This document shows, one piece after another, positions 9,746 through 19,442 of a stretch of 64,000 nucleotides of DNA. Under the pieces are notes generated by a model. It was not told the DNA's origin. It saw only the letters and a program-made list of their open reading frames with translations, and searched no databases. Made by a program: the position numbers and the translations under genes. Origin of the DNA: Sphingomonas rhizophila (GTDB taxonomy: Bacteria > Pseudomonadota > Alphaproteobacteria > Sphingomonadales > Sphingomonadaceae); contig NZ_CP060717.1 of the NCBI RefSeq assembly GCF_014396585.1, positions 2,046,001-2,110,000 on the forward strand, written 5' to 3'. Numbering within the stretch: the stretch's first letter is position 1; each line of letters opens with the position of its first letter.

Positions 9746-12700
9746 TTACTTTTCGCCGAAGCGCATCGCCAGCGTGAAGCGGACGGAGCGCGGGGCCTGG
9801 TAACCGGTGACCTTGTAGAAGTCCGGGTTCGGACCACCGAAGGCGATGTCACCGAATTCGTTGCGGTCAAGAATGGCCGCCCAGTTGAACACGTTGAACA
9901 CGTCGACGCGGAAGCTGCTGCCCGGAAGCGACAGCGGAGCCAGGTCGAAGCCGACGCCGAGATCGACGCGCTTGTTCCACTCGGTCTTGAAGGCGGTACC
10001 ACGGGTGTAGAGGTAGCTGGTGCTGCCGGCCGGGACATAGTTGTCGCCCGACGAAGGCAGTTCAGCAACCGCGTTGCCCAGGTCCTGCTGGCACCAGTAC
10101 GACGCCGCGCCATATTCGGCAGCGAAGTTGTAGGCGGTGCCGTCCTGCAGCGAGCCGTTCTCCGGCGTGCCTTCGAAGTTGCCGATGCAGCTGAACTTAC
10201 GCGGCGATTCCAGGATCGCGTTGATGCCGATGTCGATACCCTTGATCGGCTCAATGTGACCATAGAACTTGAACGCATGTTCGCGGCCGTTGGCGAGGTT
10301 GCCGTAAGCACCCTCGACGAGGCCCGGCTGGTCGAAGTCCTGGGTCAGACCGGTGTCGGTCTGGTTGTTGTCGGACTTCACGCCGCCTTCGAAGTTACCA
10401 CGCAGCTTGGTGTAGGTGTAGCTGGCGTTGAAGCCGTAAAGGCCGTTGAACGCCTTATCCACCGTCAGCTGAACCGCGTCGTACTTACGAACGGCCTTCG
10501 GATAGCCGAGGTCTTCCGCCTTCAGCGTCACGACTTCGCACTGACCAGCGATCGTGCAGTCGCCGTCCAGGCGGACGGTGACGTCCGAACCCGGGTTCGA
10601 AAGCACGTACTGGTGGAAGCCGGAGAACACCGAGGTGCAGCCCGCGATGCCGTTGTCGTTGCAGTACGCAATGACGCCGGCGTCGATCGCCATATCCTCG
10701 AGGGTCTCGAGCAGGCGACGACGGACGAAGTCCACACCGACCGTCCAGCCGCCGCCGAAGCGGTGCGAGGCGCCGAGGATGATTTCGCTCGTTTCCGACG
10801 GCTTCAGGTTCTGCGACACCAGCGTATCGGTCGGGCCGGCCGTGCCGTCCGAATAAACCGAGGCGCAGGCTTCACCAGCATCCGGACCCGCATCCGGGCA
10901 CGTCAGAGCGCCGGCGTTCGGGGTGAAGTTGGTGATGTCGCCGTCCGGACCCAGGACGTAGAAGTCCGGGATGCCGTTGCCGTCCGCGTCGGTGTACGAA
11001 CCGTTCGCGTAGGTCTGAACCTGGCGGTAGTAGAGTTCCTGACCGCCCAGACGGATGTTCGTGTTGGTGGCGATCGGCAGGAAGTAACGGCCGTAGAAGG
11101 CAGTGATCTTCGTGCGCTTGTCACCGAACACGTCGAACGTCGCACCGAGGCGCGGCGCCCAGTTGTAGCCCGAGTCATAGAACTTCTCGCCAAGAACCGA
11201 GTAGTTCCGGAACTTGTCGCCACGAACACCGAGGTTGAGCGTCAGGCGGTCGTTGAGAAGCGACCAGCTGTCCTGCAGGTAAACGGCCTGCATCTTGCTC
11301 TTAAAGCCACCGAAGTTCTCGTAGTACCGACGCTGGGTCTGGTTGTTGCGGATGTCGTAGTAGTAGCCACCACCGTTGTAGGTGGTCGCTTCTTCCGAAG
11401 CCAGCTTTTCATAGTCCATGCCGGCGCGGAAGTGGTGCGTGCCGAGCAGGTTGACGTAGACGTCCGCGTCGAAGCGGAACACCTTGCGCTCGTCACGATC
11501 CTGGTTCGCGCCAGCCACCGTGCCGTTCGCCGTGTAGGTCGAACCGTTGGTGAACGCGCCCGGGGTCGTGGTGCTCGGGTAGATACGCGAGAAGATGTAG
11601 GTCTGGTCCGGCGAAGCCTGGACGATACCCACGTTCTTGTTCTTGCCGTACGAAGCCGAGAGCGTCAGCCAGTCGGTGAACTTGCCGGTGTAGGTGCCGA
11701 TGTAGTTCAGGCCACCGAACTTGCTCACCAGCGTGCCCTGGGTGGTGCCATAGGCGTCAGCGACCGGGTCATAGTTGACGTAGGTCGTGCGCTGCGTCTG
11801 CTTGTCGCTGTAGAGCATGAACTCGAGGCGGTGACCATCGGTGATGATCGCGTCGAGCTTGCCGCCCCAGAACGGCGAGTCGGTCGTCGTCGACAGGCGA
11901 GCCTTCGACGAAAGGCTGGTGTCGCCGGTCTTCAGCCACCGCGGATTGTACAGCGCGTAGAAGAACAGGCGATCCTTGATGATCGGACCCGACAGGTAGA
12001 AGTTCGCGTCGAGCGACGTGCGGAAATCTTCGTCGTTCTTGGCGAGGTAGGTGTTCGGCGAGTCGTTGCGGCCCCAGTTCGGAGCCCAGTTGATGACCGC
12101 GCCGCCCTTCAGGTCGTTCGAACCCGCCTTGACGACCGCCGAGGTCACGCCGCCGAGGGCACGGCCGTATTCGGCCTGGTAGCCGCCGGTCTTGACGTCG
12201 ATCGAGCGATAGAACTCGAACGGGATGATCGACGAACCGAGGAAGCCACGGAAGTCGGTGATGTTCAGGCCGTTCACGTAGTAGGCGTTCTCGGCGACGG
12301 TCGCACCGGCGATCGAGGCGAGGTTGCCGAAGCCGGCGTCACCCGCGGTCGTGCCCGGAGCGAGCAGGATCAGCGAGGTCTGGTCGCGCTGGACCGGAAC
12401 GGTCGAGGCGAGCTCGGCGACGTCGATCAGCGAGCCGGTCTGCGTGCTGGCAAAGTCGTCAACGCGGACGCGGGTGCCGGTGACGACGACTTCGCCGCCT
12501 TCGGTGCCGGGCTCAGCAGCGTCGGCCGCAGGAGCGGTGCCGGCGGTGTAGGCGAACTGGTTGTTCTGACCCGCCTGGACGACGACGCCGCGATCTTCAA
12601 CGACCGTCTGGCCGTTGGCGACGACGGTCACCGTGTAGGTGCCGGTGTTCAGCGCGGTGGCGCGGAACACGCCGTTGGCGTCCGTGGTCGTCGTCGTGGT

Positions 12701-12907
12701 GAAGCCCTGGTCGTTGTTGCGGACCGTGACCTGCGCGCCGGCAACGGGAGCGCCCTGCGCATCCGTGACGGTGCCGACGATGTTACCGCGGGTATAGTCC
12801 TGCGCCGCAGCCGGGGTGGCAGCGACGAAAGCCGCGGGGGCGCCGGCACCGAGAAGCGCAAGCGCTTGCCAGGCCGCGGTCACGCGGAGGTTCGACTTCT
12901 TCATCAT
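9746..12907 (-). CDS. Oar-like TonB-dependent outer-membrane receptor
   Basis: A 1053-residue receptor. After the signal peptide (ending TPAAAQ) comes a carboxypeptidase-regulatory-like fold (NIVGTVTDAQGAPVAGAQV, about 43-110). The plug follows (VVVTGTRVRVDDFAS...VNGLNITDF, about 140-260), then a long beta-barrel ending RFTLAMRFGEK. This is the Oar arrangement, associated with uptake of large or peptide-like substrates. The substrate cannot be told from sequence. The barrel has unusually many Asn, Tyr and Thr residues in its predicted loops. The start could be either of two adjacent ATGs. A strong terminator follows. Confidence 0.9.
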   Translation of the reverse strand: MMKKSNLRVTAAWQALALLGAGAPAAFVAATPAAAQDYTRGNIVGTVTDAQGAPVAGAQVTVRNNDQGFTTTTTTDANGVFRATALNTGTYTVTVVANGQTVVEDRGVVVQAGQNNQFAYTAGTAPAADAAEPGTEGGEVVVTGTRVRVDDFASTQTGSLIDVAELASTVPVQRDQTSLILLAPGTTAGDAGFGNLASIAGATVAENAYYVNGLNITDFRGFLGSSIIPFEFYRSIDVKTGGYQAEYGRALGGVTSAVVKAGSNDLKGGAVINWAPNWGRNDSPNTYLAKNDEDFRTSLDANFYLSGPIIKDRLFFYALYNPRWLKTGDTSLSSKARLSTTTDSPFWGGKLDAIITDGHRLEFMLYSDKQTQRTTYVNYDPVADAYGTTQGTLVSKFGGLNYIGTYTGKFTDWLTLSASYGKNKNVGIVQASPDQTYIFSRIYPSTTTPGAFTNGSTYTANGTVAGANQDRDERKVFRFDADVYVNLLGTHHFRAGMDYEKLASEEATTYNGGGYYYDIRNNQTQRRYYENFGGFKSKMQAVYLQDSWSLLNDRLTLNLGVRGDKFRNYSVLGEKFYDSGYNWAPRLGATFDVFGDKRTKITAFYGRYFLPIATNTNIRLGGQELYYRQVQTYANGSYTDADGNGIPDFYVLGPDGDITNFTPNAGALTCPDAGPDAGEACASVYSDGTAGPTDTLVSQNLKPSETSEIILGASHRFGGGWTVGVDFVRRRLLETLEDMAIDAGVIAYCNDNGIAGCTSVFSGFHQYVLSNPGSDVTVRLDGDCTIAGQCEVVTLKAEDLGYPKAVRKYDAVQLTVDKAFNGLYGFNASYTYTKLRGNFEGGVKSDNNQTDTGLTQDFDQPGLVEGAYGNLANGREHAFKFYGHIEPIKGIDIGINAILESPRKFSCIGNFEGTPENGSLQDGTAYNFAAEYGAASYWCQQDLGNAVAELPSSGDNYVPAGSTSYLYTRGTAFKTEWNKRVDLGVGFDLAPLSLPGSSFRVDVFNVFNWAAILDRNEFGDIAFGGPNPDFYKVTGYQAPRSVRFTLAMRFGEK

Positions 12908-13028
12908 GGTCTCCCAATTATGGCGGCCATCAACTCCGCCAAAAACTCTCGCAGGCGCAATTCACCCCCACGTGAACCGGTCTTTAACGTGGAGGGACGG
13001 GCTGCTGTAAAGCGCGCTGGCGATGACT

Positions 13029-13065
13029 GGGACTCTTTGTCCCTAAGGTGTGTCGATGACGACAC
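13029..13065. other. Two short hairpins upstream of the TonB receptor gene
   Basis: The 198-base gap 12908-13105 has no gene. It holds two perfect small inverted repeats: GGGAC-tcttt-GTCCC at 13029-13043 and GTGTCG-atga-CGACAC at 13050-13065. A GATAAT hexamer reads on the minus strand at 13073-13078, just upstream of both, so they could lie in the receptor's 5' leader or act as operator sites. No good -35 box is visible at normal spacing. Confidence 0.35.
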
Positions 13066-13105
13066 AGTTACTATTATCGCCAAAATTGGGTGAAGTTGAT
13101 GCGGG

Positions 13106-13309
13106 TTAACGCGCGCCGCGCTGCTCTGCTTCCAGGCTGGCGGCGGCGTCGACATAGGCTTCCTGGCGAACGACGCTCCAGTAGCGGAGCTCCTCCAGCG
13201 GGATGATCGCTGCGGTCACCGCGCAACGCACGAAATCGCCGTCGCTGATCAGGCGAAAGGTGCCGTCCTGGTAATGAATGCGGGCCTCGCGGCCGCCGGG
13301 CTTCAGCAT
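13106..13309 (-). CDS. DUF2093 domain-containing protein
   Basis: A 67-residue protein with the DUF2093 core: EARIHYQDGTFRLISDGDFVRCAVT, then IPLEELRYWSVVRQEAY. The single Cys in FVRCAVT and the 'ELRYWSV.RQEAY' segment are highly typical. The function is unknown; it is widespread in alphaproteobacteria. The ATG at 13307-13309 has a GGAG five bases upstream and lies two bases past the xseA stop, so it is coupled to xseA. A GTG six bases earlier is a less likely start. Confidence 0.85.
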   Translation of the reverse strand: MLKPGGREARIHYQDGTFRLISDGDFVRCAVTAAIIPLEELRYWSVVRQEAYVDAAASLEAEQRGAR

Positions 13310-13311
13310 GC

Positions 13312-14727
13312 TCACTCCTGCGGGGGCTCGTCGAACAGCCCCGGCTGACCGGGCAGATAGGGTTTGCGCGAGCCGCGCTCAACCCGCGCCGGCCGAAAGC
13401 TGGTTGGACCGGCGTTCGCGGGGTCCCCGGTCGTCGCCGCGACGACCCCGTCGGCGAAGTGCAGGTCCACGGCGCGCGCATCGCGCGCTGCGGCGGCGTG
13501 GATGAGCGTTCGCCCCTTGCGATCGGTGACCCGCACGAATCCGCGCTTCAACGGCCGTTCCGGATGGGCAAGGTCGGCGAGGCGCCACAGGCCGGCAAGC
13601 TTCTCGGCGCCCCGCTCGATCCGCGCCTCGACCAGGCGCGGCTGGAGGCGCGGCGCCACGGCGGCCAGGTCGGCCCTCGCGTGCGCGGTTCGCTGGACGA
13701 GAGCGCGGGGCAGCCGTTCCGCCGAATCGTCGATTCGCTGCACCCACGGCGCCAGCAGCCCCGCAGGCGCCGGCCAGCGCGCGGTGCTCGCTTCCAGCCG
13801 TTCCGCCGCTCGCGACGCGCCCCGGGTCATGCAGGCAGTCTGGCGATGACCGAGCTGGGCCAGCATCGCCGCGAGTTCGGCACGCACGGGGACGGCCATC
13901 TCCGCCGCCGCGGTCGGGGTCGGCGCGCGCCGGTCGGACGCAAAGTCGATCAGGGTGGTGTCGGTCTCATGGCCGACCGCGGAAATGAGCGGGATCGGCG
14001 ATTCGGCCGCGGCGCGCACTACCTCCTCCTCGTTGAACGCCCACAAATCCTCGATCGACCCGCCGCCGCGCGCGACGATCAGCAGGTCCGGGCGCGGAGT
14101 CAGGTTCGCGAAACCGCGAATCGCCGCCGATACCTGTGCTGCCGCGCCTTCGCCCTGAACTGGCACCGGCCAGACGATGACGTGGGTCGGGCAGCGGTCC
14201 TCCAACCGATGGAGGATGTCGCGAATGACCGCACCGGTCGGTGAGGTGACGACGCCGATGACGTGAGGCAGGAACGGCAGGCGCCGCTTGCGCGCCTCGT
14301 CGAACAGTCCTTCCGCCGCCAGCGCCCGCCGGCGCTTGTCCAGAAGCGCCATCAGCGCGCCCTCGCCCGCCAGTTCCATCCGGTTGACGACAATCTGGTA
14401 CTTCGACCGGCCGGCGTAGGTGGTGAGCTTGCCGGTGGCGACGACTTCCGCCCCGTCCTCCGGCCGAAAGGCGAGCGAACCCGCCTGCCCCTTCCAGATG
14501 ACGGCGTCGATGCACGCGCCTTCGTCCTTCAGGGTGAAATAGCAATGGCCAGAGGCGTGCCGCTTCCACCCCGAAATCTCGCCGCGCACCCGGACATGCC
14601 CGAACGCCGCCTCGACCGTGCGCTTCAGTGCGCCCGAAAGCTCGCTGACGGTCTGCGCCGGTGAATTGTCGCCGCCCCTGGCCTCGGCTAACAGGCCGGA
14701 TGCGTCGAGATCGTCGGGAAGTGGCAT
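13312..14727 (-). CDS. xseA: Exodeoxyribonuclease VII large subunit
   Basis: A 471-residue protein with the XseA order. An OB-fold N-domain comes first ([25 protein letters not shown], about 40-70), and the catalytic region follows ([38 protein letters not shown] and [28 protein letters not shown]). A helical region and C-terminal segment complete it. With XseB it degrades single-stranded DNA. The start ATG (plus strand cat at 14725-14727) overlaps by two bases the divergent purD ATG. The reading frame extends far upstream, but that is antisense to purD. The C-terminal tail ends in Pro-rich sequence. Confidence 0.93.
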   Translation of the reverse strand: MPLPDDLDASGLLAEARGGDNSPAQTVSELSGALKRTVEAAFGHVRVRGEISGWKRHASGHCYFTLKDEGACIDAVIWKGQAGSLAFRPEDGAEVVATGKLTTYAGRSKYQIVVNRMELAGEGALMALLDKRRRALAAEGLFDEARKRRLPFLPHVIGVVTSPTGAVIRDILHRLEDRCPTHVIVWPVPVQGEGAAAQVSAAIRGFANLTPRPDLLIVARGGGSIEDLWAFNEEEVVRAAAESPIPLISAVGHETDTTLIDFASDRRAPTPTAAAEMAVPVRAELAAMLAQLGHRQTACMTRGASRAAERLEASTARWPAPAGLLAPWVQRIDDSAERLPRALVQRTAHARADLAAVAPRLQPRLVEARIERGAEKLAGLWRLADLAHPERPLKRGFVRVTDRKGRTLIHAAAARDARAVDLHFADGVVAATTGDPANAGPTSFRPARVERGSRKPYLPGQPGLFDEPPQE

Positions 14728-15990
14728 GAATATCCTGCTGTTGGGTTCGGGTGGGCGCGAAGATGCGCTGGCGTGGCGGCTTAGGCAATCGCCGAGCTGT
14801 TCGCGACTGATCGCCGCGCCCGGCAATCCGGGCATCGCCCGCTGGGCGGAATGCATCGCCATCGATCCGTGCGACCCGGACGCTGTGGTCGACCTCGCGA
14901 CGCGCGAGAACGTCGACCTCGTCGTCGTCGGCCCCGAAGCGCCGTTGGTCGCGGGGTTGCGGACGCCCTTCGCGGTGCGGGAATCGCGACCTTCGGGCCA
15001 AGCGCCGCGGCCGCCCAGCTGGAGGGATCGAAGGGATTCACCAAGGACCTGTGCGCGCGGCACGGCATTCCCACCGCCGGCTATGTTCGCGTCGAGACCG
15101 AGGCGGATGCCCGCGCCGCGCTGGAGCGCTTCGCCATCCCGGTAGTCATCAAGGCCGACGGCCTCGCCGCTGGCAAGGGTGTCACGGTCGCCATGACCCG
15201 CGCCGAAGCCGAGGCGGCCATCAAAGCCGCCGGCGACGGGCCGATGGTGATCGAGGAATTCATGGAGGGGGAGGAAGCCAGCCTGTTCGCGCTGGTCGAC
15301 GGCGCACGCTGCGTCGCGCTCGCCTCGGCCCAGGACCACAAGCGCGTCGGCGAAGGGGACACCGGCCCCAACACAGGTGGCATGGGTGCATATTCGCCTG
15401 CCCCGGTGCTGACCCCGGAATTGGAAGCACGCGCAATGCGGGAAATCGTCGAACCGACCGCGCGGGCGATGGCCGACGCAGGAACGCCCTTCTCCGGCGT
15501 TCTGTTTGCCGGGCTGATGCTGACCGCCGACGGGCCCAAGCTGATCGAATACAACGCCCGCTTCGGCGATCCCGAATGCGAGGCGATCATGCCGCGCATC
15601 GAGGGAGACTTCGCCGAATTGCTCCTCGCCGTCGCGACCGGGCGGCCGTTCGAGGCGCCGACGCTCAGCGACCAGTCGACGATGACGGTCATCGTCGCTG
15701 CGGAAGGTTACCCGGCCACGCCCAAGCGCGGTGGCGCAATCAGCGGGATCGAGGCCGCCGAACGAATCGACGGCGTCACCGTCTTCCAGGCGGGAACGAG
15801 TGTGGGCGCGGGCGGCTTGGAGGCCAGCGGCGGCCGAGTCCTCGCCGTCACCGGCAAGGCGGACACCTTCGCCAATGCCCGCGCCCGCGCCTATCGCGGC
15901 GTCGACGCCATCGACTTTGCCGACGGCTTTCACCGCCGCGACATCGGCTGGCGGGAACTGGAGCGGCAGGGCGCCGCGGCGGAGGCGTAA
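14726..15990 (+). CDS. purD: Phosphoribosylamine--glycine ligase, broken by one 1-base deletion
   Basis: The N-terminal part begins [19 protein letters not shown] and runs to GPEAPLVAG. The second part resumes in another frame at [21 protein letters not shown] and continues through the ATP-grasp domain ([27 protein letters not shown]) to about residue 421. The break falls in the four-G run at 14953-14956; one more G restores GCG-GGG-GTT-GCG and a full-length enzyme. PurD joins glycine to phosphoribosylamine in purine synthesis and is normally essential for prototrophy, so a base-call error is more likely than decay. Its ATG overlaps the divergent xseA start by two bases. Confidence 0.9.
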
Positions 15991-15993
15991 TCG

Positions 15994-16518
15994 ATGGAAT
16001 TGTTGTGGACCGTCTTCTGGCCAATGGCTGTCGGCGCCGCGGCGATCGGCGCCGTTGCCGGTGTGCTGTTCTTCGGCCGGCACGGCGTCGCCCCCACCCG
16101 CAAGCGCAAGCAGGCGATCATCGCCGGCGGGTTCGTGGCGACGCTGGCCATCGCCTTGCTGTCATCGGGACCGTTCGGCGGGGCGGACCGCTTTACCGGA
16201 TCCGACGAACGGCGCGCCCGCGACACGATGGTCCATTACGAGGTTGGTCAGGTACGGGCCCGATACCAGCGCTCGCCCCTTCGCCGCCGGTTCATCCTCG
16301 CCGGTCCCGCCGACGAGTTCCAGCGCACCGAATTGGTGCGAATCATGGAGGAGTTGCCCGGTGTTTCCGAAGCGCGCTGGAACCGCAAGCCCGCCTTCTT
16401 CCCGCTGCCGCTGGTGGTTGAGGTCTGCCTGCTGGCGATCGTGGGATATCTCGTCGGACTGATCCTTGCGTACATTGTGGAACTTCGCCGCCGGTCCCAT
16501 CGCTACGACCGTATCTGA
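15994..16518 (+). CDS. Hypothetical membrane protein
   Basis: A 174-residue protein. Two hydrophobic segments sit at residues 6-30 and 43-58, and another at about 133-158 ([26 protein letters not shown]). Between them a soluble loop of about 75 residues contains [21 protein letters not shown]. The C-terminus is Arg-rich ([11 protein letters not shown]), so it is probably cytoplasmic. I do not recognise the family. It starts three bases after the purD stop and is followed 18 bases later by the helix-hairpin-helix gene, so the three form a likely transcription unit. Confidence 0.65.
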   Translation: MELLWTVFWPMAVGAAAIGAVAGVLFFGRHGVAPTRKRKQAIIAGGFVATLAIALLSSGPFGGADRFTGSDERRARDTMVHYEVGQVRARYQRSPLRRRFILAGPADEFQRTELVRIMEELPGVSEARWNRKPAFFPLPLVVEVCLLAIVGYLVGLILAYIVELRRRSHRYDRI

Positions 16519-16536
16519 TCAAGAACAGGAGATCGC

Positions 16537-17025
16537 ATGCCCGCCAACCTGACCGACCAATGGCCGCTGATCCTGATCGGGGTGATAGTCATCGTGGCCA
16601 TCCTGTGGCTGCTGCTTCGCCCGAAGCAGAAAGTGACCCTGAGCAGCGACACGCCGGTGCGGCCGCACATGCAACCGGCGGGTGAAGGAAAGAACATTGC
16701 CCGTGAGGCGGCTGCCGCGACCAGTGACGTCGCCGGGCAGTTCCTCAACGCCCATGTTCATGAAGAATTGCCTGGTGCGACCGGCGCGCCCGACGCGCTG
16801 CAGCAACTGAAAGGTGTCGGCCCGAAGATGGCCAGCCTTCTAAACGAGCGAGGCATCACCCGCTTCGATCAGATCGCCGCTCTGTCGAACGATCAGGTCG
16901 AAGCGCTGGACGAGAGCCTTGGTGCGTTCAAGGGCCGCTTCACCCGCGACCGAATCGTCGAGCAGGCGCACTACCTCGCTCGCGGCGATACCGACGGTTA
17001 CGAGCAGAAATTCGGGAAGCTTTAG
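16537..17025 (+). CDS. Membrane-anchored helix-hairpin-helix protein
   Basis: A 162-residue protein with one N-terminal membrane helix (residues 10-26, PLILIGVIVIVAILWLL) and a cytoplasmic part. The C-terminal 70 residues carry a helix-hairpin-helix of the 'predicted flap-endonuclease-like 5' HhH' kind (LQQLKGVGPKMASLLNERGITRFDQIAALSNDQVEALDE). That fold binds DNA non-specifically or mediates protein contacts. A GGAG ribosome-binding site lies seven bases before the ATG. It lies downstream of purD and a membrane protein. The precise role is unknown. Confidence 0.75.
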   Translation: MPANLTDQWPLILIGVIVIVAILWLLLRPKQKVTLSSDTPVRPHMQPAGEGKNIAREAAAATSDVAGQFLNAHVHEELPGATGAPDALQQLKGVGPKMASLLNERGITRFDQIAALSNDQVEALDESLGAFKGRFTRDRIVEQAHYLARGDTDGYEQKFGKL

Positions 17026-17032
17026 CGGCTGG

Positions 17033-18397
17033 TCAGGCCGCCGGCTTTTCGTCCTCGCTGACCGCGGCGGCGGCTTCCTTCGGCTTCTTCCGCTTGACCT
17101 TGGCGGCCAGCAATTTGTCGATCTTGCGTCCGTCCATGTCGACCACTTCGAACGACCATCCGTCGTGGACGAACTTCTCGCCTTCGGACGGGATTCGCTT
17201 CAGCACCGACAAGGCGAAGCCGGCCACGGTCGAATAGTCGCGCTCGTTGGGCAGCGAAATGCCAATCCGGTCGGTCAGCAGGTCCGCGCTCGCCGCACCG
17301 GACACCAGCCAGCTGCCGTCCTCGCGCTCGATCGCCGGCGGGCCGTCACCTTCGTCGATGTCGTTAGCAAACGCTCCGGCGAGCGCGGCGAGGATCGATC
17401 CCGGCGTGACGATGCCGTCCAGGTGTCCGTATTCGTCGTGGACCAGCGCCAGCGGCACTTCGGCGGAGCGAAGCACAGCGAGCGCGTCCATGGCGTCCAT
17501 CAGGTCGGGGATGACCGGCGCGGACTTGGTCAGCGCGTTGAGGTCGATGTCCTGCCCGTCGAGCAGTGCCGTCAGCATGTCGCGCGTCGAGACGACGCCA
17601 ACGATTTCATCGACCGATCCCCGGGCAACCGGGAGACGGCTGTGCGGCGTCGCGGCCAGCGCGGAACGCACCTCCTCAGGCCCGCAATTGATGTCGATCC
17701 AGTCGATGTCCGTGCGCGGAGTCATCACTTCTCGCACCGGCCGGTCGGCAAGCCGGACGATCCCGGAAATGATCGCGCGCTCGTTCTCTTCGAGCACGCC
17801 GGACGTGTGTGCTTCGGCCACCACCAGGTGCAATTCTTCGGCGGTGACCAGGTTCTTGCTCTCGCGGTTCAGGCCAAGCGCCTTGAAGATCATCGCGCTG
17901 GTGCGGTCGAGAAGCCAGACGAAGGGCGCGGTCGCCTTCGACAACCAGCGCATCGGTCGGGACATGATCGCGGCGATCGGCTCCGGACTGCGCAGTGCGA
18001 ACTGCTTGGGAACCAGCTCGCCAATGACCAGGCTCGCGAAGGTCGTCAGGACAATCACCAACCCAAAGCCGATTTGCTCCGCCGCATCGTGACTGAGTCC
18101 CAGCAACTCAAGGCGCTGCGCTGTCGGCGTTCCCAGGCGCGAGCCTGAAAAGGCGCCGGCGAGCACGCCGATCAGCGTGATCCCGGTCTGGACCGTCGAC
18201 AGGAATTTGCCCGGGTCGGCCGCAAGGTCGATGGCGCATTGCGCGCCCTTGCTGCCACTCTTGGCCATCGCCTTAAGGCGCGCCTCGCGCGACGACACGA
18301 TCGCCAATTCGCTCATCGACAGGACGCCGTTCAGGGCGACCAGCGCGAGGATCAGGACAATGTCTAGCCAGGGAAAGGGGGCAAGCGGTCCGCTCAT
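17033..18397 (-). CDS. Hemolysin/CorC-family membrane protein with CBS domains (CNNM type)
   Basis: A 454-residue protein. The N-terminal CNNM/DUF21 domain has four hydrophobic segments within the first 190 residues (for example IVLILALVALNGVLSMSELA and FGLVIVLTTFASLVIGELVPKQ, with the conserved GELVPKQ). A CBS pair follows (VMTPRTDIDWIDI and VGVVSTRDML), then a CorC/HlyC C-terminal domain ending in a Lys-rich tail. Such proteins are linked to Mg2+/Co2+ transport. It is convergent with the HhH gene, with 7 bases between the stops. Confidence 0.88.
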   Translation of the reverse strand: MSGPLAPFPWLDIVLILALVALNGVLSMSELAIVSSREARLKAMAKSGSKGAQCAIDLAADPGKFLSTVQTGITLIGVLAGAFSGSRLGTPTAQRLELLGLSHDAAEQIGFGLVIVLTTFASLVIGELVPKQFALRSPEPIAAIMSRPMRWLSKATAPFVWLLDRTSAMIFKALGLNRESKNLVTAEELHLVVAEAHTSGVLEENERAIISGIVRLADRPVREVMTPRTDIDWIDINCGPEEVRSALAATPHSRLPVARGSVDEIVGVVSTRDMLTALLDGQDIDLNALTKSAPVIPDLMDAMDALAVLRSAEVPLALVHDEYGHLDGIVTPGSILAALAGAFANDIDEGDGPPAIEREDGSWLVSGAASADLLTDRIGISLPNERDYSTVAGFALSVLKRIPSEGEKFVHDGWSFEVVDMDGRKIDKLLAAKVKRKKPKEAAAAVSEDEKPAA

Positions 18398-18461
18398 GGT
18401 TCGGGATCGTCATGCCGACAAACGCCGCTCGCAGCAAGCGCGCGGCGCTGTGGCGGTCCCA

Positions 18462-18920
18462 TTAGCCCCGCCGTTCCGCGAAAAAGCGGCGAAGCTGGTC
18501 GGCGGCCTCCGCCTCTCCAAGGCCACCGCTTACCAGCGGCCGATGATGGCAGGTCGGCTGGCTGAAGACGCGGGCGCCATGGACCACGCCGCCGCCCTTG
18601 GGATCGTCGGCGGCGAAGTAGAGGTGCTCGATCCGCGCCAGCGCGATCGCCCCGGCGCACATCGCGCACGGCTCCAGGCTGACCCATAGCTGGCACCCGT
18701 CGAGGCGCGGGCTGCCGAGCCGTTCCGCCGCCATTCGGATCGCCACCATTTCCGCATGAGCGGTTGGATCCAGTGAGCCTCGCATCGAGTTTGCCGCTTC
18801 AGCGACGACCTCGCCGTTTCTGGTGACGACCGCCCCGACCGGCACTTCGCCGGCTTCTGCTGCGGCGGACGCCAGGTCCAGCGCTCGGCGCATGGGTGCC
18901 GGAAGTGGAAAGGCAGACAT
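18462..18920 (-). CDS. tadA: tRNA adenosine(34) deaminase TadA
   Basis: A 152-residue zinc deaminase. The signature HAEMVAIRMAA carries the zinc His and catalytic Glu. PCAMCAGAIALARI supplies the two zinc Cys residues. It converts A34 to inosine in the tRNA anticodon and is normally essential. The length matches TadA. The segment GAVVTRNGEVVAEAANSMRGSLDPTAHAE is characteristic of TadA rather than other cytidine deaminase-like enzymes. The CorC-like gene follows on the same strand. Confidence 0.93.
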   Translation of the reverse strand: MSAFPLPAPMRRALDLASAAAEAGEVPVGAVVTRNGEVVAEAANSMRGSLDPTAHAEMVAIRMAAERLGSPRLDGCQLWVSLEPCAMCAGAIALARIEHLYFAADDPKGGGVVHGARVFSQPTCHHRPLVSGGLGEAEAADQLRRFFAERRG

Positions 18921-18960
18921 GGCGCTGCCCTAGCTTACGGCAGCGCCTTCGTCATGACTG

Positions 18961-19275
18961 CTATTGCGCGTTGGTTGTCGCGTTGGCGGGCTGGGCGGGA
19001 CGGACTTCAAGGGCCGGCACCGCGACCGTCTTGTCGCTGCGCTCGACCTTGACGGTCGGAACCGCGACTGTCGCATTCTGCGTGCCGACGCCGACCGACC
19101 CGGTCTGAACCTCGAACGAGGGAGCATTTCCGCCGGTTGCACGGATTTTCCCGTCCTCGGCTGCGACGCTGGGCAATTGCGCGGGACTGGTCTGGAAAAT
19201 GCTCACCATCCCGGTGCTGACCGCGACGATCGCCGCAACCGCGACCAGGATGAGGATGAACAGAACTGCCCGCAT
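18961..19275 (-). CDS. Small membrane-anchored hypothetical protein
   Basis: A 104-residue protein with one N-terminal hydrophobic helix (MRAVLFILILVAVAAIVAVSTG). A periplasmic-type tail rich in Val, Ala, Thr and Pro follows (VAVPTVKVERSDKTVAVPALEVRPAQPA). No enzymatic motif is visible. It lies 40 bases upstream of tadA on the same strand. A gap of about 165 bases separates it from the divergent rpmB. Function unknown. Confidence 0.65.
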   Translation of the reverse strand: MRAVLFILILVAVAAIVAVSTGMVSIFQTSPAQLPSVAAEDGKIRATGGNAPSFEVQTGSVGVGTQNATVAVPTVKVERSDKTVAVPALEVRPAQPANATTNAQ

Positions 19276-19442
19276 CGAAAACTCCCCCAGAAATTGTGTC
19301 GTCTGCTTCCCAACGCAAAAAGGCGTGTCGAGTTTCCGACATTGGGGGCGGGCTTCCTTCGCGGTTGACGAAGCGCACCCCCGTCTGTATCGGGCGGCGC
19401 TTCCGGGCGCTTCACGCGCCTGCCATCAGATTAAGGTGACTT

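Noticed and set aside
9443..13093. Very long plus-strand ORF (1216 codons) opposite the TonB receptor
   Set aside because: It is the antisense shadow of the receptor gene: it is full of Val, Arg and Ala from reversed GC-rich codons, has no domain signature, and the minus-strand protein is a clear receptor.
14728..16083. In-frame upstream extension of xseA
   Set aside because: It lies antisense to purD and has no family similarity; XseA begins at the ATG 14727 with the usual length.
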